Shown: piece after piece, positions 21,884 through 33,073 of the stretch
Layout of the letters: every line of letters begins with the position of its first letter
Position numbering within the stretch: position 1 is the stretch's first letter
Position numbers and translations under genes: made by a program
The notes under the pieces: model-generated
Seen by the model: the letters and a program-made list of their open reading frames with translations, nothing else
Database searches by the model: none
What the model was told of the DNA's origin: nothing
NCBI GenBank assembly: GCA_003427395.1
Contig: BFEA01000047.1
Span: forward strand, 2,884,066 to 2,948,065
Reading direction: 5' to 3'
DNA from: Chara braunii
Taxonomy: Eukaryota; Streptophyta; Charophyceae; Charales; Characeae
Length of the DNA: 64,000 nt

Positions 21884-22570
21884 TCGTTCCCGTTTGGCAT
21901 CGCCATAATCCCATGAACAACATACGCCCATATTATGCTCACCTCCCACAGAGCCCTTCAATGGCAAATAGCCCATCGGTGCCTTCCGACACCGGACTGG
22001 CTAACAACGAGATCAAATTTGGAGTTGAAGGGAATCCTATCCCCCATTTGCGCCAACTGTGGACCCGACACCCAACCACGAAGGGCGGATCTAGAGCACT
22101 GCCTCCTCGGCTGCCCAATGGCAAGAAGAGTATGGCAATGGTGGGATGCGATGTGGCACATGCTCACGGGCGAGATATTCCGTTGGGACGTAGCTCTTAT
22201 TCTACTAGGAAAGGGCGAGAACACTCCCCCAGCATGGACACCTTTTCAGCGCAACATGTTCAAACATATGAGGTTGGCAGTCCTCATGGTTATCTGGTGT
22301 GAAAGCTGCTCAGTGGGAAGGCAAGAGGCGGTCTTCGACCTCTATCAAGCCAAGGCAGAATTAGTAGAAATCATTCATGCTAATTTGGTAAAGACCAGCA
22401 GTAAACTTAGGCACGCGTTAAAGGCTACAAGGGAGGGGCAGGATAAGAGGAAAGCGGTGGCTGCCTTCTGTGAGCTTTGGCTCGATCCTCAGAAGAAGAT
22501 GGCAGAGGTGAACGAAAATGGGATTTTGACTTGGAAAAACTGGGTTGCTCAGGATGACCAATGGTCATAA
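21884..22570 (+). pseudogene. LINE ORF2 C-terminal fragment (zinc-binding region)
   Basis: The reading includes LQWQIAHRCLPTPDWL, a C-x2-C (ICANCG) and EHCLLGCPMARRVWQWW. This is the zinc-binding region found at the C-terminus of many plant LINE reverse transcriptases. A Lys/Glu-rich tail follows, ending at the stop near 22570. One in-frame TGA lies near 21914. The same domain, with different sequence, occurs in the minus-strand LINE at 24670-24900, so two LINE subfamilies are present. The LTR end at 21883 abuts it directly. Confidence 0.7.
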
Positions 22571-23330
22571 CGGCGGGCGGAATGCTTCACTACACCTCTA
22601 CCGGGCCAAACATGGAAGGCATTGACAATACTCAATCAGGACATTGTCCAGGGTCATCACGTACACAATGGGCTAGCTTCCCAGCCTCCATAGGTGGCGC
22701 AATCCCCTCCCATGCCCACACAAATGTCGCCACCAATGTCGTCCGTCACCCCCCCGGCTACCCCGTCCCCCCCCCCGCAGCCCTTGAGCCCTCCCCCTAT
22801 CACCCCTCCACCGCCCTCATCTTTCTTCCGGAACCCATCCTTGCCCCCACTCGGGTCCCTGACCCCTTTGCCCTTTTACCTTCCTCCCCTTCCCCTGGCC
22901 TCTCCACCCAACACCCCCTCATCCCCTTCCCTCCCTGCCCAGAACACATGGTCGGGCCAGTCGAACTCAGTACACATCAGCGGGTGATCTCACTGAACAA
23001 GGATGGGACTGCAACAACTACAAGGCATCTCAAGGATGACACTGGTTCTTCCAGACAACAGCAGCAACGAAGCGGGACATCGGTTCATACGGACTGCTGG
23101 CATGTGGGCAACTGGCTCAGAAGGTTCTGTAGTTCTACCCGCCAAATATCAATCTTTTGTAGATGAGCCCGACAACCCGTTGGTGTCACAAACCGCTGAC
23201 GCATGCTACCTCCTCTACCTGCACTCGTGATACTGGGCCATTCCATTACTTACCATAGGCTGTAAGGTAGGTTAGCATCATAGATTACTGTGCAAATCAT
23301 GCTGACAGAACTTCTTTTTCAGCAAGAGAA
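22571..23330 (+). other. Probable LINE 3' untranslated region
   Basis: The stretch is very C-rich at 22720-22950, giving Pro-rich frames in all phases. No recognisable protein is present. It follows the LINE ORF2 stop. Confidence 0.35.
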
Positions 23331-23357
23331 CACTTTTTTTTTTTTTTTTTTTTTTTT

Positions 23358-23790
23358 GAAAGACCCCATGTGCAAAACCTCCATCCTGGTGGTGGTAAGA
23401 GAACCACTAAGATTGAGGCTTTGCCTGGCGGGCCGCTCCATCTATTGGTGGGGAGCATCACCTGCTGGAAAACGGGTCTAGCGTCCCGTGATATATCTTA
23501 AATAGCTCAATGAAAAGAGTGACACCCGTGTGCTGGAAACCGGGTCCAGCGTCCCAATCCAAATTATCACTTCCTTACCTATCCTACCTATCTTGCAGCT
23601 GGGCCGGGGATTGGAGGGGGGCACTGGGGGGCACCAGTGGGATATCCTGCCATCCCTTAATCCCTGCCATCCACCCACTATCCATAGGGCGCCTAGGAAT
23701 AAGAATACAGATGGAATGTATCTGGAAATGTATATGGAATGCATCTAGAATGTATCTGTTGGAAACCGGGTCCAGCGTCCCTTGATAGCA
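23358..23790 (-). repeat. SINE-like dispersed repeat
   Basis: Read on the minus strand, GGGACGCTGGACCCGGTTTCC occurs three times (near 23775, 23555 and 23488). The last copy continues through CTCCCCACCAATAGATGG to an A-run (T-run at 23333-23357). The same unit, plus strand, is at 40917-41000 and also runs into A-tracts. Confidence 0.5.
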
Positions 23791-23884
23791 CATTATCCCA
23801 CCCTTCTCAAGTCCGTTACTTGCACTCCTTGCAGGTGTTCCAATTACAGATCAAAGCAACAGCAACAGAAGGTTCTGAACTCAG

Positions 23885-23972
23885 CAAACATCTAACTGAA
23901 AATTTGAACAATACAGAGACTCAGCCCAACAAACATCTAACTGGAAATTTGAACAGTACAGAGACTCAGCCT
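23885..23972 (+). repeat. 42-bp tandem duplication
   Basis: CAAACATCTAACTG, AAATTTGAACA and TACAGAGACTCAGCC occur twice in succession. Confidence 0.8.
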
Positions 23973-24142
23973 TGCAGCTTGCTGAGTTTGCTTACAAAGG
24001 AGAGATAGGAGAGATAGAGAAACAGACTGCAAGCGATTATGAACCTAGTAGCTAGCTCAAAACAACTGAAGAAACGGTTGTGAACCAGGTAGCACGGAGA
24101 TCTCTTATGTCTTGGGCGATGTGTGTCTACTGGCGTCTCGGC

Positions 24143-25885
24143 TCATGTCACTGGTAGTGCTTCCGCCAGGGACAGCGGGTGGGGGGGAAAGGGGTCTGCA
24201 AAGTCCTGGGCTAGCCGTAGTGGGACGTCCGGGTCCACTTTAATCCAGTCATGGAAAATCAACTGGTAATCCCTTACCATTTCCTCCCGGGAATCTGCAC
24301 TTCGGTTGACTCCGAACCATTTTATCTCAGCCACCCATCCTTCCTTATCCCCCCTAAGCCAGTCTTTGCTAAATCTAGAGATAATCTTGTTCATGTCCCC
24401 CCAGATATACGACTGATCAAGCTTCTCTTTAGCTGTTCTCCATTGGGTTGCAATTTCATATTGAACCAATGTTCGTATTTGCTCCATAGCTTCTCCGTCT
24501 TCTTCCTGCGCCCCCTCTATCTCTAGGATGCATCGCTTCCACCATATAGTCCATAGGACGCTCCGCCTACCCAGTTTGAACATGTTTTCCACAAATGTGT
24601 TTCCCCGGATCGGAAGGTGATATCCCAAGAGTATGGCCCTCCAGTCCCAAGGCCATGTCACACCGGGAGCAATGTGTCACCAAATCCTATCCCAGCTTCT
24701 CCACAGTAACACTAACGCAGGGCATTGGAGAAAAATATGTTCTATAGTCTCCGCCCGCCTCGTCCCAGGGAAGCTCTGCAGGCATTTGTGCCACCATGGT
24801 AGTGTTTTCCCTTGCTGCTCCAAACGTGTATGGTCTATCAACCAGTCGTTGGTTGGTAGACACCTATGTTCAATTTGTCATTGGAGGGCTGATATTTTGG
24901 CGGGTCTGCAACTACAGTGAGCGAACCATCGAATGGGCTTAAGCAGGCTACGGTCTATGTTAAGATGGCGATACCATCTGTCTTCCACGCGGTCTCGCAG
25001 TCTGCATTTGGGTCTGAACATTCGGTAGGCAGATTTAACTTTTAGATTGAGTAGTGTCAGTATGTTGTCCTCTCCTTTCCTTGTCGGGTTACGTTGGTTT
25101 CATCGCCACTCTTCCGGATCTAGTGGGATGTCCTCAATGGGGGTCATTGGGCAATACACCCTCTGATATCATCCCTCCTCAATAACCCGGATGCGATACA
25201 CATCCTTTTGTTCTTTCCATATGAAGGGTTGTTGGTTCCCTTCTAGTCTGCCATCCTTTTGGATGGGGAAGATTTCTATTAGCGCATGTCCTGGGCCTGT
25301 AAGGTGCACATGCCCTACCTCTTTCTCATGGTCGGGTAGCCCCACCCAATCTCCTTCCTTCATACATGGGCCTTTTCTGAGGGTGGTGTACCAATGGAGG
25401 GGGAAACTCTCAATAAGGTCGTTGAGTGCCTTCTCAGTAAGATGGGAGTACCGCAGCCATGTACGCATCCTTTCTATGCTCTTCCAGTTTTCGGTCTCCC
25501 TGTCCCAAAGGTCCCCAACCCTCTGGACACCATGCTTTACCCAGCCTTTCCACGGGGCATCCGAGTTGTTCCGCACACGCCCTGCAGAATCCGTTATTAG
25601 TTGGTTGTTGAAAAGGGGTTGCCTGAAGATCTCTTCCCACCTCTCAGGTGTCGGTCGAAGTGGGGGGGGGATTTTCCTCCAGGTACGTATCAAGTGCACC
25701 CATTGTTTGTCGGAAGGGTCCCCGTTCCTGTACTTCCTCGGCAACCTCCAATACCTATCTTCCAGCCAAACTCTCTGGTCGATCTCAGGTGGGGTTTCCG
25801 GGGCCAGGTCAGAAATTTGTGCCAGGGCCAAGGGGACCCAAGGGGATGATGTGGAAAAACTAATGCATTGAAACCAGCGAATCAT
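24143..25885 (-). pseudogene. LINE ORF2 C-terminal region
   Basis: The minus-strand reading from 25885 has Trp-rich connection sequence (for example RVWLEDRYWRLPRKY and LFNNQLITDSAGR) ending in a stop near 25169. After a break, CRLRDRVEDRWYRHL, HRCLPTNDWL and ETIEHIFLQCPALVLLWRSW give the zinc-binding region. ILLGYHLPIRGNTFVENMFK and a Trp/Arg-rich tail end at 24143. Stops at several places break the frame. It belongs to the same LINE as the RT at 26261. Confidence 0.65.
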
Positions 25886-26260
25886 GAGGGCTTGAAATTA
25901 TGTGGCCGGATCCACAATTCCAAGTCCTCCTCCACTCTTGGGCTGAATCACTGATTCCCATGCCACTCGGCTTATGACATGGGATTTGTTGTTGTCGCGT
26001 CTTCAGAGGAAGACCGCCAACTGTTGTTTCAATGCCTTGATCCCCCCTGTACTTAAGGGCCATAGAATGGCTTTGTATCAGAGGGTGGCCAGGACTACAT
26101 TATTTGTAACAAGCGCTCGTCCGAAAATGGAGGTGTGTTTATTGTTCCATTTTTCCAATTTGGAATGTGCCGGTCCGGCCAACCATTCATCATTGGATGA
26201 TGGTTTCCCATTGGCGGTGACGAGTGCCCCCAGGATTCTTAGCGGATCATCATGAAAGTG

Positions 26261-27334
26261 TCATGTAATCCACGGAGATTCCGGGGGTCTTCCCCCTTGA
26301 TGGTGCATCCACCATCCAATCGTCTTATGTCCCCAATTCACAGATATATCTGATAGTAGGCAGAATTTGTTCATAAGCAGCTGGATTTTCTTCATGTTAG
26401 ATTTTGTCGCTTCTGTCATTATGGTGAGGTCGTCTGCGAAAAGGGAGCAGATAGGGATTGCTTCCTCGGGGATATTGGATATCTTTATTCGAGTAAGATC
26501 CTTGTGATGGCGAAGGTTGGCTGACAGTGCTTCCATTATCACCAAGAAGAGGTAGGGGGCAATCGGGTCTCCCTGCCTCACCGAGCGCTGGAGCTCAAAC
26601 GGAGGTGCAACTGACCCATTGACTTGCACACAGGTGGTGGCATGAGTATGGAGGATCTTAATCCAGCGTCGAAAGACCGGTCCGAAGTTCATTCTTTCCA
26701 GACATCTGTCTAAGAAGTCCCAGTCCACGTGGTCGTAGGCTTTCTCAAAATCTATGAAGATAATGGTCGCATTGGCCCGATATCGTCGCGCTAGCTGCAC
26801 CACGTCGTTGACTAGCAAGATGTTCTCTTGTATGTTCCTATCGGACATGAAACCAGTTTGCACCGGATGTATGACGTCCTCCAGAACAGTTGCCATACGA
26901 TTGGTCAGTGTTTTGGAAAGCATTTTATAGACCACAGTAAGCAGTGTAATAGGTCTATAATTCCTGATGTTCATTTTGTCACATTTCTTATATAGAAGGG
27001 ATAGTACGCCTTTCCCGATGGTTTCCCTCATTTCACCGGCTTCCCACACATCCCCATAATATTCCCACAAGTCAAAGCTCAGATCCGTTCAGGTGGCTTC
27101 CCATAATTCTTTGGGAAAACCGTCGATGCCGGGGGTTTTCTCTTCCTTCATTTGGAGAAGTGTTAACCACACTTTTTCCTTCGTTAACTCTCTCTCCAGC
27201 TTGTCATGCTGGCACGGGGATATGCGTCGGTCCATTGGTCGCAGGAAATTTTGTATCTCCCTGATTCGTTCTTCCTCGTGGGGGGAAGGGGTATGAGACG
27301 TGTATAGCTGTTTGAAGAACGTCCTGGTGATCAA
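26261..27334 (-). pseudogene. LINE reverse transcriptase
   Basis: The frame shows the ordered motifs of non-LTR RTs: KTPGIDGFPKELWEA, RPITLLTVVYKMLSK, VQTGFMSDRNIQENIL, FIDFEKAYDHVDWDFL, RQGDPIAPYLFLVIMEAL and the catalytic LFADDLTIM (F-A-D-D box). The key Asp residues are present. One stop (near 27089) divides it from its N-terminal part, and the frame is lost after 26261. It would prime cDNA synthesis at a nicked target. Confidence 0.85.
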
Positions 27335-27380
27335 TGTACAATACGCTATGTCGGTGGCAATGATATTGTTGTCCTCCGGG

Positions 27381-28640
27381 TCACAGAATAGTCCTACGCG
27401 AACGGGCAGTGGCCATTGAGAAAAAATAAGTATCCATTGAGGCGTCGTGAGTAAGTTTGGCCATTTCGCCTCTGATCCTAATCCCTTGCCATCTATGCAT
27501 TGCGTATTGCAGAAGTTGGTCCTTTGCTTTTTGGATGGAGGAGGTGAGCCGCTGCCATTCTTGGGGGGAGGGGGGAGGGTGTTGTGACTCTACCTGTCGT
27601 TTCAGGGATATGAGCTCGTTATGTGTCGTCCTTTCCTGATGCTGTCGTAGGGTCGCTTTGGCTTTGGCAAATTCCTTGCATTTCCCAGCTAAGAAAATTA
27701 GGTCGTTGTTAAACCACACGAGACGAGAGTCAAAGAGGTGTTTTTGATGGCACCAGAATTCCCATTCTGAGCGAATCATCTGTACAAAGGAAGAGTCCTT
27801 AAGAAAGGAGGTGTTCATTTTGAAGAAGACCGGCCCTTGATCGGGTCTTTTTCTCATTGTTAATATTATTCCGCATGTTTTATGGTCCAGTCCGTGGTGG
27901 GGACTGCGTGGGAGGATCAGTGCCCATCGCAGGACCCCCTCCAGGTCATTGGAGAGCAAAATAACATCGATGCGTGATTTCGATAGACGTGCAAGGTCGT
28001 TGTCTAGTATGCATGTAAAGGCCCGTTCTTGGGGGTGCAAGCGGCGGAAGGTATCAAAGACTGAGAGTGTCGCGCCAAGATCAGCAAGCATTTGTTCATC
28101 TCCTGCCGCCGCAAAGGAGGGGGAGTTATGCGGGCTCCATCTGTCTAGCCACCTATCAGGGGTAGCATTGAAGTCCCCTGCTATGACTAAAGGGATACTT
28201 TCCGGGACTGTGTTCCTATCCTTCCCAGAAACTCTTTCCTTTCTCCTACTGAGTTTGGAGAGTAGATACAGAGAATACAAAGCAGTTCTAAGCAGTTCTA
28301 ATTCTAGCATACCGAGGACCGAGGCCCACCGTCCCTCTTCATCGTTCACTACCCAGTGGACTGACTGGAATCTGGAGTCCGGGGGGACCCAGATTGCCAC
28401 GCCTGCAGAACCAGGTTTTGGTGCGTGTGCCCTAATGGCGGTGTGAGGCCAAACCTGTTTGTGAGCCCTGTTATGATCCGGGTTGTCTTGCAGATGTGTT
28501 TCTTGTATGCAGATCACATCTGGTCAACGCCTGTCTCCTATTCCTTTAAGCTGATCCCAGATGGCTTGCCGTTTTTCAGGTTTACAAGATGCCAAGCCAT
28601 TTACATTGATGGAGCGCAAGTCTAGGTCAGCTGAGTCTAC
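27381..28640 (-). pseudogene. LINE AP-like endonuclease domain
   Basis: This domain nicks target DNA. Minus-strand motifs are LRSINVNGLAS (28620-28590), DVICIQETHLQD, WASVLG, VIAGDFNATPDRWLDR, SRIDVILLS and LDHKT. The last is SDH in most members, so that His pair has a changed neighbour. An in-frame TGA near 28527 lies just before the QETH motif. The domain leads into a charged linker ending near 27381, where the frame breaks before RT. Confidence 0.8.
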
Positions 28641-28723
28641 ACATTTTTTCCACGCGTGATTTCTGCAGTATAGTGTTTCAAGGTCATCCATTGCAGCATG
28701 TGATCAAGGCCTCATAGTGGGTG

Positions 28724-29539
28724 TCATTGCTTGACATCCCATTTGTCAAGATGTAGGACTTTTTTTCGGACCATCCCGCAAAGGTAGCTGCAGACATCAT
28801 CTTCGGACCAAAATTCAATGGCCTTAACTTTTGCACACTGCAGGTCCAGAAGAGAATTGTGGTTATACCAGCCGAGGCTGGCAGACTTACCCGGATCAAA
28901 AAGCAAGTACAAGTCGTTCTTTGCCATTTGCACGTCACAGTCTTCGAATCTCAGGCCTGCCTTGGCCCCAGGTGCGTACTGCTTAGGAATAAAGGTACGC
29001 ATTTGAGCAGTGAAGGCTTTGACAATTTACCATTTGTCTCCTTCATGGGGCGCAAATTCCCATCCGTGTAATGTTACCCACCCGTACTCTCCTACTGGGG
29101 AGAGACCTAATTTCCATTTCCCTTCAGTCTTTCTGAGGGGGATCACTAGCACGCCATTCGGTTTGGAAAATGGCGTCTCAAAGAGGCCCCGTTCTATGAG
29201 TTGTCTTACTTTTAGTCTTCGGGACGCCATTCCTTCTTCCATTGTTGCTTTCACTCCTTCCCCATCCCGTTCGTAGTTGGAGGGGTGAGGGCCCGTCTCG
29301 GACGTGGGGCGGAATCGCCCACGAGCGACTGCCAAAATCCGCTGAAAGGCTTCCGCCCACGTCAAATAGGAAGGTGGTCCGGATGTTAGCGTGGTTCTCG
29401 GAGATGGGCTGCTATTCAGAAGTGTCACCAATTCAATGTAGGACTTATCCCAGTATTCTCCATTCTCATGCAGACAATCCGATTGCAAGTGCTTGAGTAT
29501 CCAATCCGCCACTACCTGGACCTTCTGGTCCAGGCTCAT
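28724..29539 (-). pseudogene. LINE spacer protein segment, unknown
   Basis: The frame from 29539 (MSLDQKVQVVADWILKHL) to a TAA at 29027 continues in the same phase to 28724. It carries no recognised domain. It lies between ORF1 and the endonuclease and may be the end of a long ORF1 or the start of ORF2. Confidence 0.4.
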
Positions 29540-29849
29540 TTCTTGTGGAGGAGCGTCTGGTAAGTCGGGTCTTTCGGGGACTCCTCCATTTCTACGTCAG
29601 GGGGAGGTGGAGTTGTATCCACCTCCATCTGTTGTGCCCCGAAAGCATCTTAGCAGAAGTCTGGGGCCAGAGAGTGCGCATTCCTCTGTTCCGATTGTTC
29701 TAGCTGTTGTGCTTGGTCTGGGGACTGTTGCTGCGCCTGGTCGTGCTGCAGCTGTTGCAGTTGTTGCGTTGTGTACTATGATGGCAAACTTATTGCCTAC
29801 TGCTTCAGTCGCATCCCCGGATGGCCCTGCGCATGCTGTGTGTGCGGTG

Positions 29850-29995
29850 TGTGTTGCCCCCCAGATGCTTCCTTTTCCAATACGCCAGCCTGTCCGTGTG
29901 TGTGTTGCCCCTCAGATGCTCCCTTTTCCAATACGCGAGCCTGCCCGTGTGTGTGCTGCCCCCCAGATGCTCCCTTATCCAGTTCATCGGTCTGC
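29850..29995 (-). repeat. 51-bp repeat encoding a 17-residue unit
   Basis: Three copies in frame code for a unit like LEKGASGGQHTHGQA within the LINE. The period of 51 bases preserves the frame. Confidence 0.7.
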
Positions 29996-30114
29996 CTGTG
30001 AATCTGACAGTCTGTTTCTCTTTCCTTGGAAATCATCTGGTGCTCCAGGGCTGTTTTTTCCCCGGGGATCTGCTTCGGCCCCCCATTTGGATCTAGCGGT
30101 TCATCCAGATGCAT

Positions 30115-31147
30115 CTAATCCGCTAAGGGGGCAAATCGGTTACTTTTGTCTCCGCTGGTTGCCGCCTCCTTGTCCGCTTCCGCCGGATCCTTCTGCAAAT
30201 TCTCCTTCTTTTTGCTTCCAACGACCACCCAGGTTTCCTGTTTTTTGGGGCCTGTGGGGGGGCGCTTCAGATGTGTTTCTAGGGATTTAGGGGGGGTCCA
30301 CATTGCTGGAGGCTGGGAGTTCTGCCGCGGATCCCCCTGCCCTTCCCACGTCCATCCCACGTCCATCCCCCTCTTTCCCACCAGGCGTGTCAATGTAGAC
30401 CCACCCCTCGTAGCCTGTGTCGACCGTCCGCCACTTAGATTCGTCAAAGGGATCCTTCCGCAGTCGGCGTGTGGGTTTTACTATGTGTGAGGGATGGCGA
30501 GTGCAGGCCATGTCGGAGAACAGGTGCTCGTAAGCTTGGCGTTTGAAGCACCAAGGTCTGTGTTTGTGGGCAGTGTGGATGCGGTACAGTTTGCCCCCCA
30601 CACAGAAGGGGATAACGTAATCAAGAGAGAAGATGTGCTCATCTACCAGGTTGATGGCTAGCATCAAATAGTCATCCATTCGAGCCACACGAGGGGGCAA
30701 AGGGTCAATAAAATCCACCACATCATATTTTTCGGCAAAATCCTGGACGAAGGCTGCTTGGATTTCGACCGGGATGTGTCGAAATTCCAGCCAAAAATGC
30801 TCCCTCATCATTTGTTCTCTGTGTTTCTCCGGTCGCCGTGGTTTTGGGGGAGTCCACGGGTAGATGCGAACCTCCGATCTTTCACATCTGAAGGATTTCC
30901 ATCCGTCCATCGTTCTTTTGTCAACCTCTGATACGCACTGGACGGTGATGACCGCCGACGAGGCGGGTTGAATCAGGAACAGTTCGTGCACACTCGCGGG
31001 GGAGCCTTTGAATGCTGCTAGCTTCTCTCTAATCCATCCCACTTTGTCGTTTGTGGATTTAAAGGCAGCATCGTCATGGAAGGTCCAAATACTTGCATGG
31101 CGGGTGAAGAGGGCGTCCCTGGTTTTGACTACCTTCAGCGGCGACAT
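30115..31147 (-). pseudogene. LINE ORF1 (RNA-binding protein), frameshifted
   Basis: From the ATG at 31147 the protein contains ASIWTFHDD, LFLIQPASSAVITVQCV and an RRM-like segment (FWLEFRHIPVEIQAAFVQDF). A Cys/His stretch (HRPWCFKRQAYEHLFSDMAC) sits where LINE ORF1 proteins carry a zinc knuckle. The first frame runs out at 30287. A second frame, overlapping from 30447, gives the expected tail (TWVVVGSKKK then NRFAPL) ending at 30115. A single frameshift near 30300-30440 explains this. It would coat the LINE RNA. Confidence 0.65.
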
Positions 31148-31261
31148 CAGTGTGGTCAGCCCAGTTCGGCATACCGCGATCTTGACCTCTTTACGAGAGT
31201 GAACGCAGCAGTTGTCAGCTGAGTGGCATCCCGGTCTTGCGCGTCCTGGGAACAATCTAGT

Positions 31262-32397
31262 CCCGACGTTCGGGACTGACTTCGACGGAATCCGCACCTC
31301 TCCGCGCGAGCTGGCAGTCGTGCTCCCCACCCTCATCCCCTTCCAACGCCCCCAATGAACCGCGCCGCTCCTCTCGCTCCCCTTTCCACCTTCGCTCTCC
31401 CCTCTCTTTTCCCCACCTTCTGGCAATCCGATCTCCATCCTCGCCTTTCTTTCCTGCTCGAGCCTCTTGTCGTCCCGCTCCTTGATCCCGGGCATTGGCA
31501 GGTGTGGCGCGAGACCTTTGTCGATCTGTCTGTGTGCTTGGCCCAAGTGCAAGTGACGTGGACGCGGACCAGCGAGCATCCTGTGTGCAATGAGTACCTG
31601 GAGTTGTTGATCCTACAGACTTGGAGAACTGACGTGGAAGGTGATCTTCTCGGTTTCCTATTCGGATCGGTGTAGCCAGGCCATCGCCAGCCAATTACTC
31701 AAGAACTCGTCGTCCCGCTCACGCAACTGGCTGACGATCTCTCTCTCGACATCGTTTCGCAAAGTGACGACAGTCCGGCTCCGCACGTCATCACGCGGAC
31801 ATTAGCGCCGTATCTTCAGTGGACTGCATGCTTGGAAGAACCCGGGAGTGAAAGCACTCTGCCATCGCGGCAGGAGTACTTAAAGTCGTACGGAATCATC
31901 GATTATGCCTTCTATCCGAAGGAAGATTTGAGGAGGCGCTTGAAGGGGAAGAAGAAGCCACCGAAGAAGAGGGCGACGCCGACGAAGAAACGTCGAAGGA
32001 AGGATGTTATAGTGAGTACCACAAAGGGGAGCAGAGTGAAGAAGAAGAGGAGGAAGCCGGATCGGATTGGGAGGCTTTGTCGGAAGAAGTAGCGCGCACA
32101 GGCACGGAGGCGGAAGATCCAGAGGCAGCACGTAGAAGGGAAGAGATCGCCGCCGGAAAAAGCCAGCTGGAGTTCGCCAGTGAGGCGAACCTGCGCATCG
32201 ACGACGACCCGACCAGGGATCCAGAGCCTCCCAAGCCCAAAGATGGCGGCCCAGCAACCACGGCTCTGAACGCATCGCGACGGAGACGGAGCCGATCCCC
32301 CTCCCCATCCTCCGCACCAGCCCGTCCCCCAGTTCGTCTACGTACTGATGCGGGGGATCGACCTTCGTCCCCGGTCATTATCCCGCCGTCCCCTTGA
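31262..32397 (+). pseudogene. Second Gypsy element: ORF A end and ORF B
   Basis: This sequence is homologous to 15400-16620. The ORF A tail (IPFQRPQ) ends in TGA at 31356, which overlaps the ATG of ORF B at 31355 (ATGA). ORF B shares FWQS, DLSVCL, VTWTR, ELLILQTWRTDVEGDLLGFL and RTLAPYLQW. A TAG at 31673 interrupts it, and a frameshift near 31930 separates it from the Glu-rich region. The frame recovers at 32077 and ends with RRRRSRSPSPS at 32397. Confidence 0.75.
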
Positions 32398-32523
32398 TTA
32401 CCTCACCCTCTGCTAGATCTCTACCCCCGTCACCTTCCCTCGCAACCCCTTTCCTCCCAATACCTTCCATCACTTCTACTCCACCCGTTTCGCCGTCACC
32501 GTCCATCCCCACCCTTCCCTTCA

Positions 32524-32868
32524 ATGCGCAAACCCCAGTTCTGTTTGCACGTCCTTTTGTTCAGTGTCACGTGGGAACAAAGTAACGCAGTAGAAGTCTA
32601 CTGCGTAATCACAGGAACCATCCCCGCATGTCGCCATCACGAGTCATTTCGCGCGGCACTCTTCCGCACTTTCTCCACCCTTTACCCTGATTACCTCGCC
32701 TCCCTCCCTCATAGCGGCGATCGGCTTTCCCGCTTTCACCGGATCATCCGCTACGAGAAACTTCCAATCACCGAGAAAGGGATGAACCACTACTTACCCC
32801 CACTCCCCCCCAACCCTCCCCGTCAACACCCCCTAATGTATAATGTCTATTTTCCCATCCCCACGTGA
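32524..32868 (+). CDS. Second Gypsy element: ORF C, unknown function
   Basis: This 114-residue frame starts with ATG (MRKPQFCLHVLLFS) and is intact. It aligns along its whole length with 18300-18632: EVYCVITGTIPAC, ALFRTFSTLYPDYLA, LPHSGDR and LPPLPPNPP. Because this copy has no gap or insertion before it, its ATG at 32524 is the best guide to the start of the family. Function is unknown. Confidence 0.6.
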   Translation: MRKPQFCLHVLLFSVTWEQSNAVEVYCVITGTIPACRHHESFRAALFRTFSTLYPDYLASLPHSGDRLSRFHRIIRYEKLPITEKGMNHYLPPLPPNPPRQHPLMYNVYFPIPT

Positions 32869-33073
32869 CGCTGATACCTGACACGTGCCCATCCCACCCT
32901 CTTCTTAGCTACGACCTTTCTGAGCGAGGCGATCGAATGAAAAAATCACCACGTGTCCCCCGAGCAACACGAATCAGCAGCTTCACGAAGATCACGCCAT
33001 TGACGATGACGCAACTCCTGCTCTGATTTGACGAATTGTGCTGGACTGAGGGTGCAGAGCACACGGAGATCTG

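Larger units (their letters stand above)
24143..31261 (-). mobile_element. LINE (non-LTR) retrotransposon, inactive
   Basis: On the minus strand the order is ORF1, a spacer, APE-type endonuclease, reverse transcriptase and a C-terminal zinc region, the plan of plant LINEs. A T-run at 23333-23357 could be the poly(A) tail, which would place the 3' end there. The 5' end lies near 31261, where Gypsy ORF A sequence of the second element begins. Frameshifts and stops occur in every coding block. No target duplication was found. Confidence 0.8.

Noticed and set aside
22561-23166. Pro-rich frames after the LINE fragment.
   Set aside because: All phases are Pro-rich because the DNA is C-rich; probable 3' untranslated sequence.
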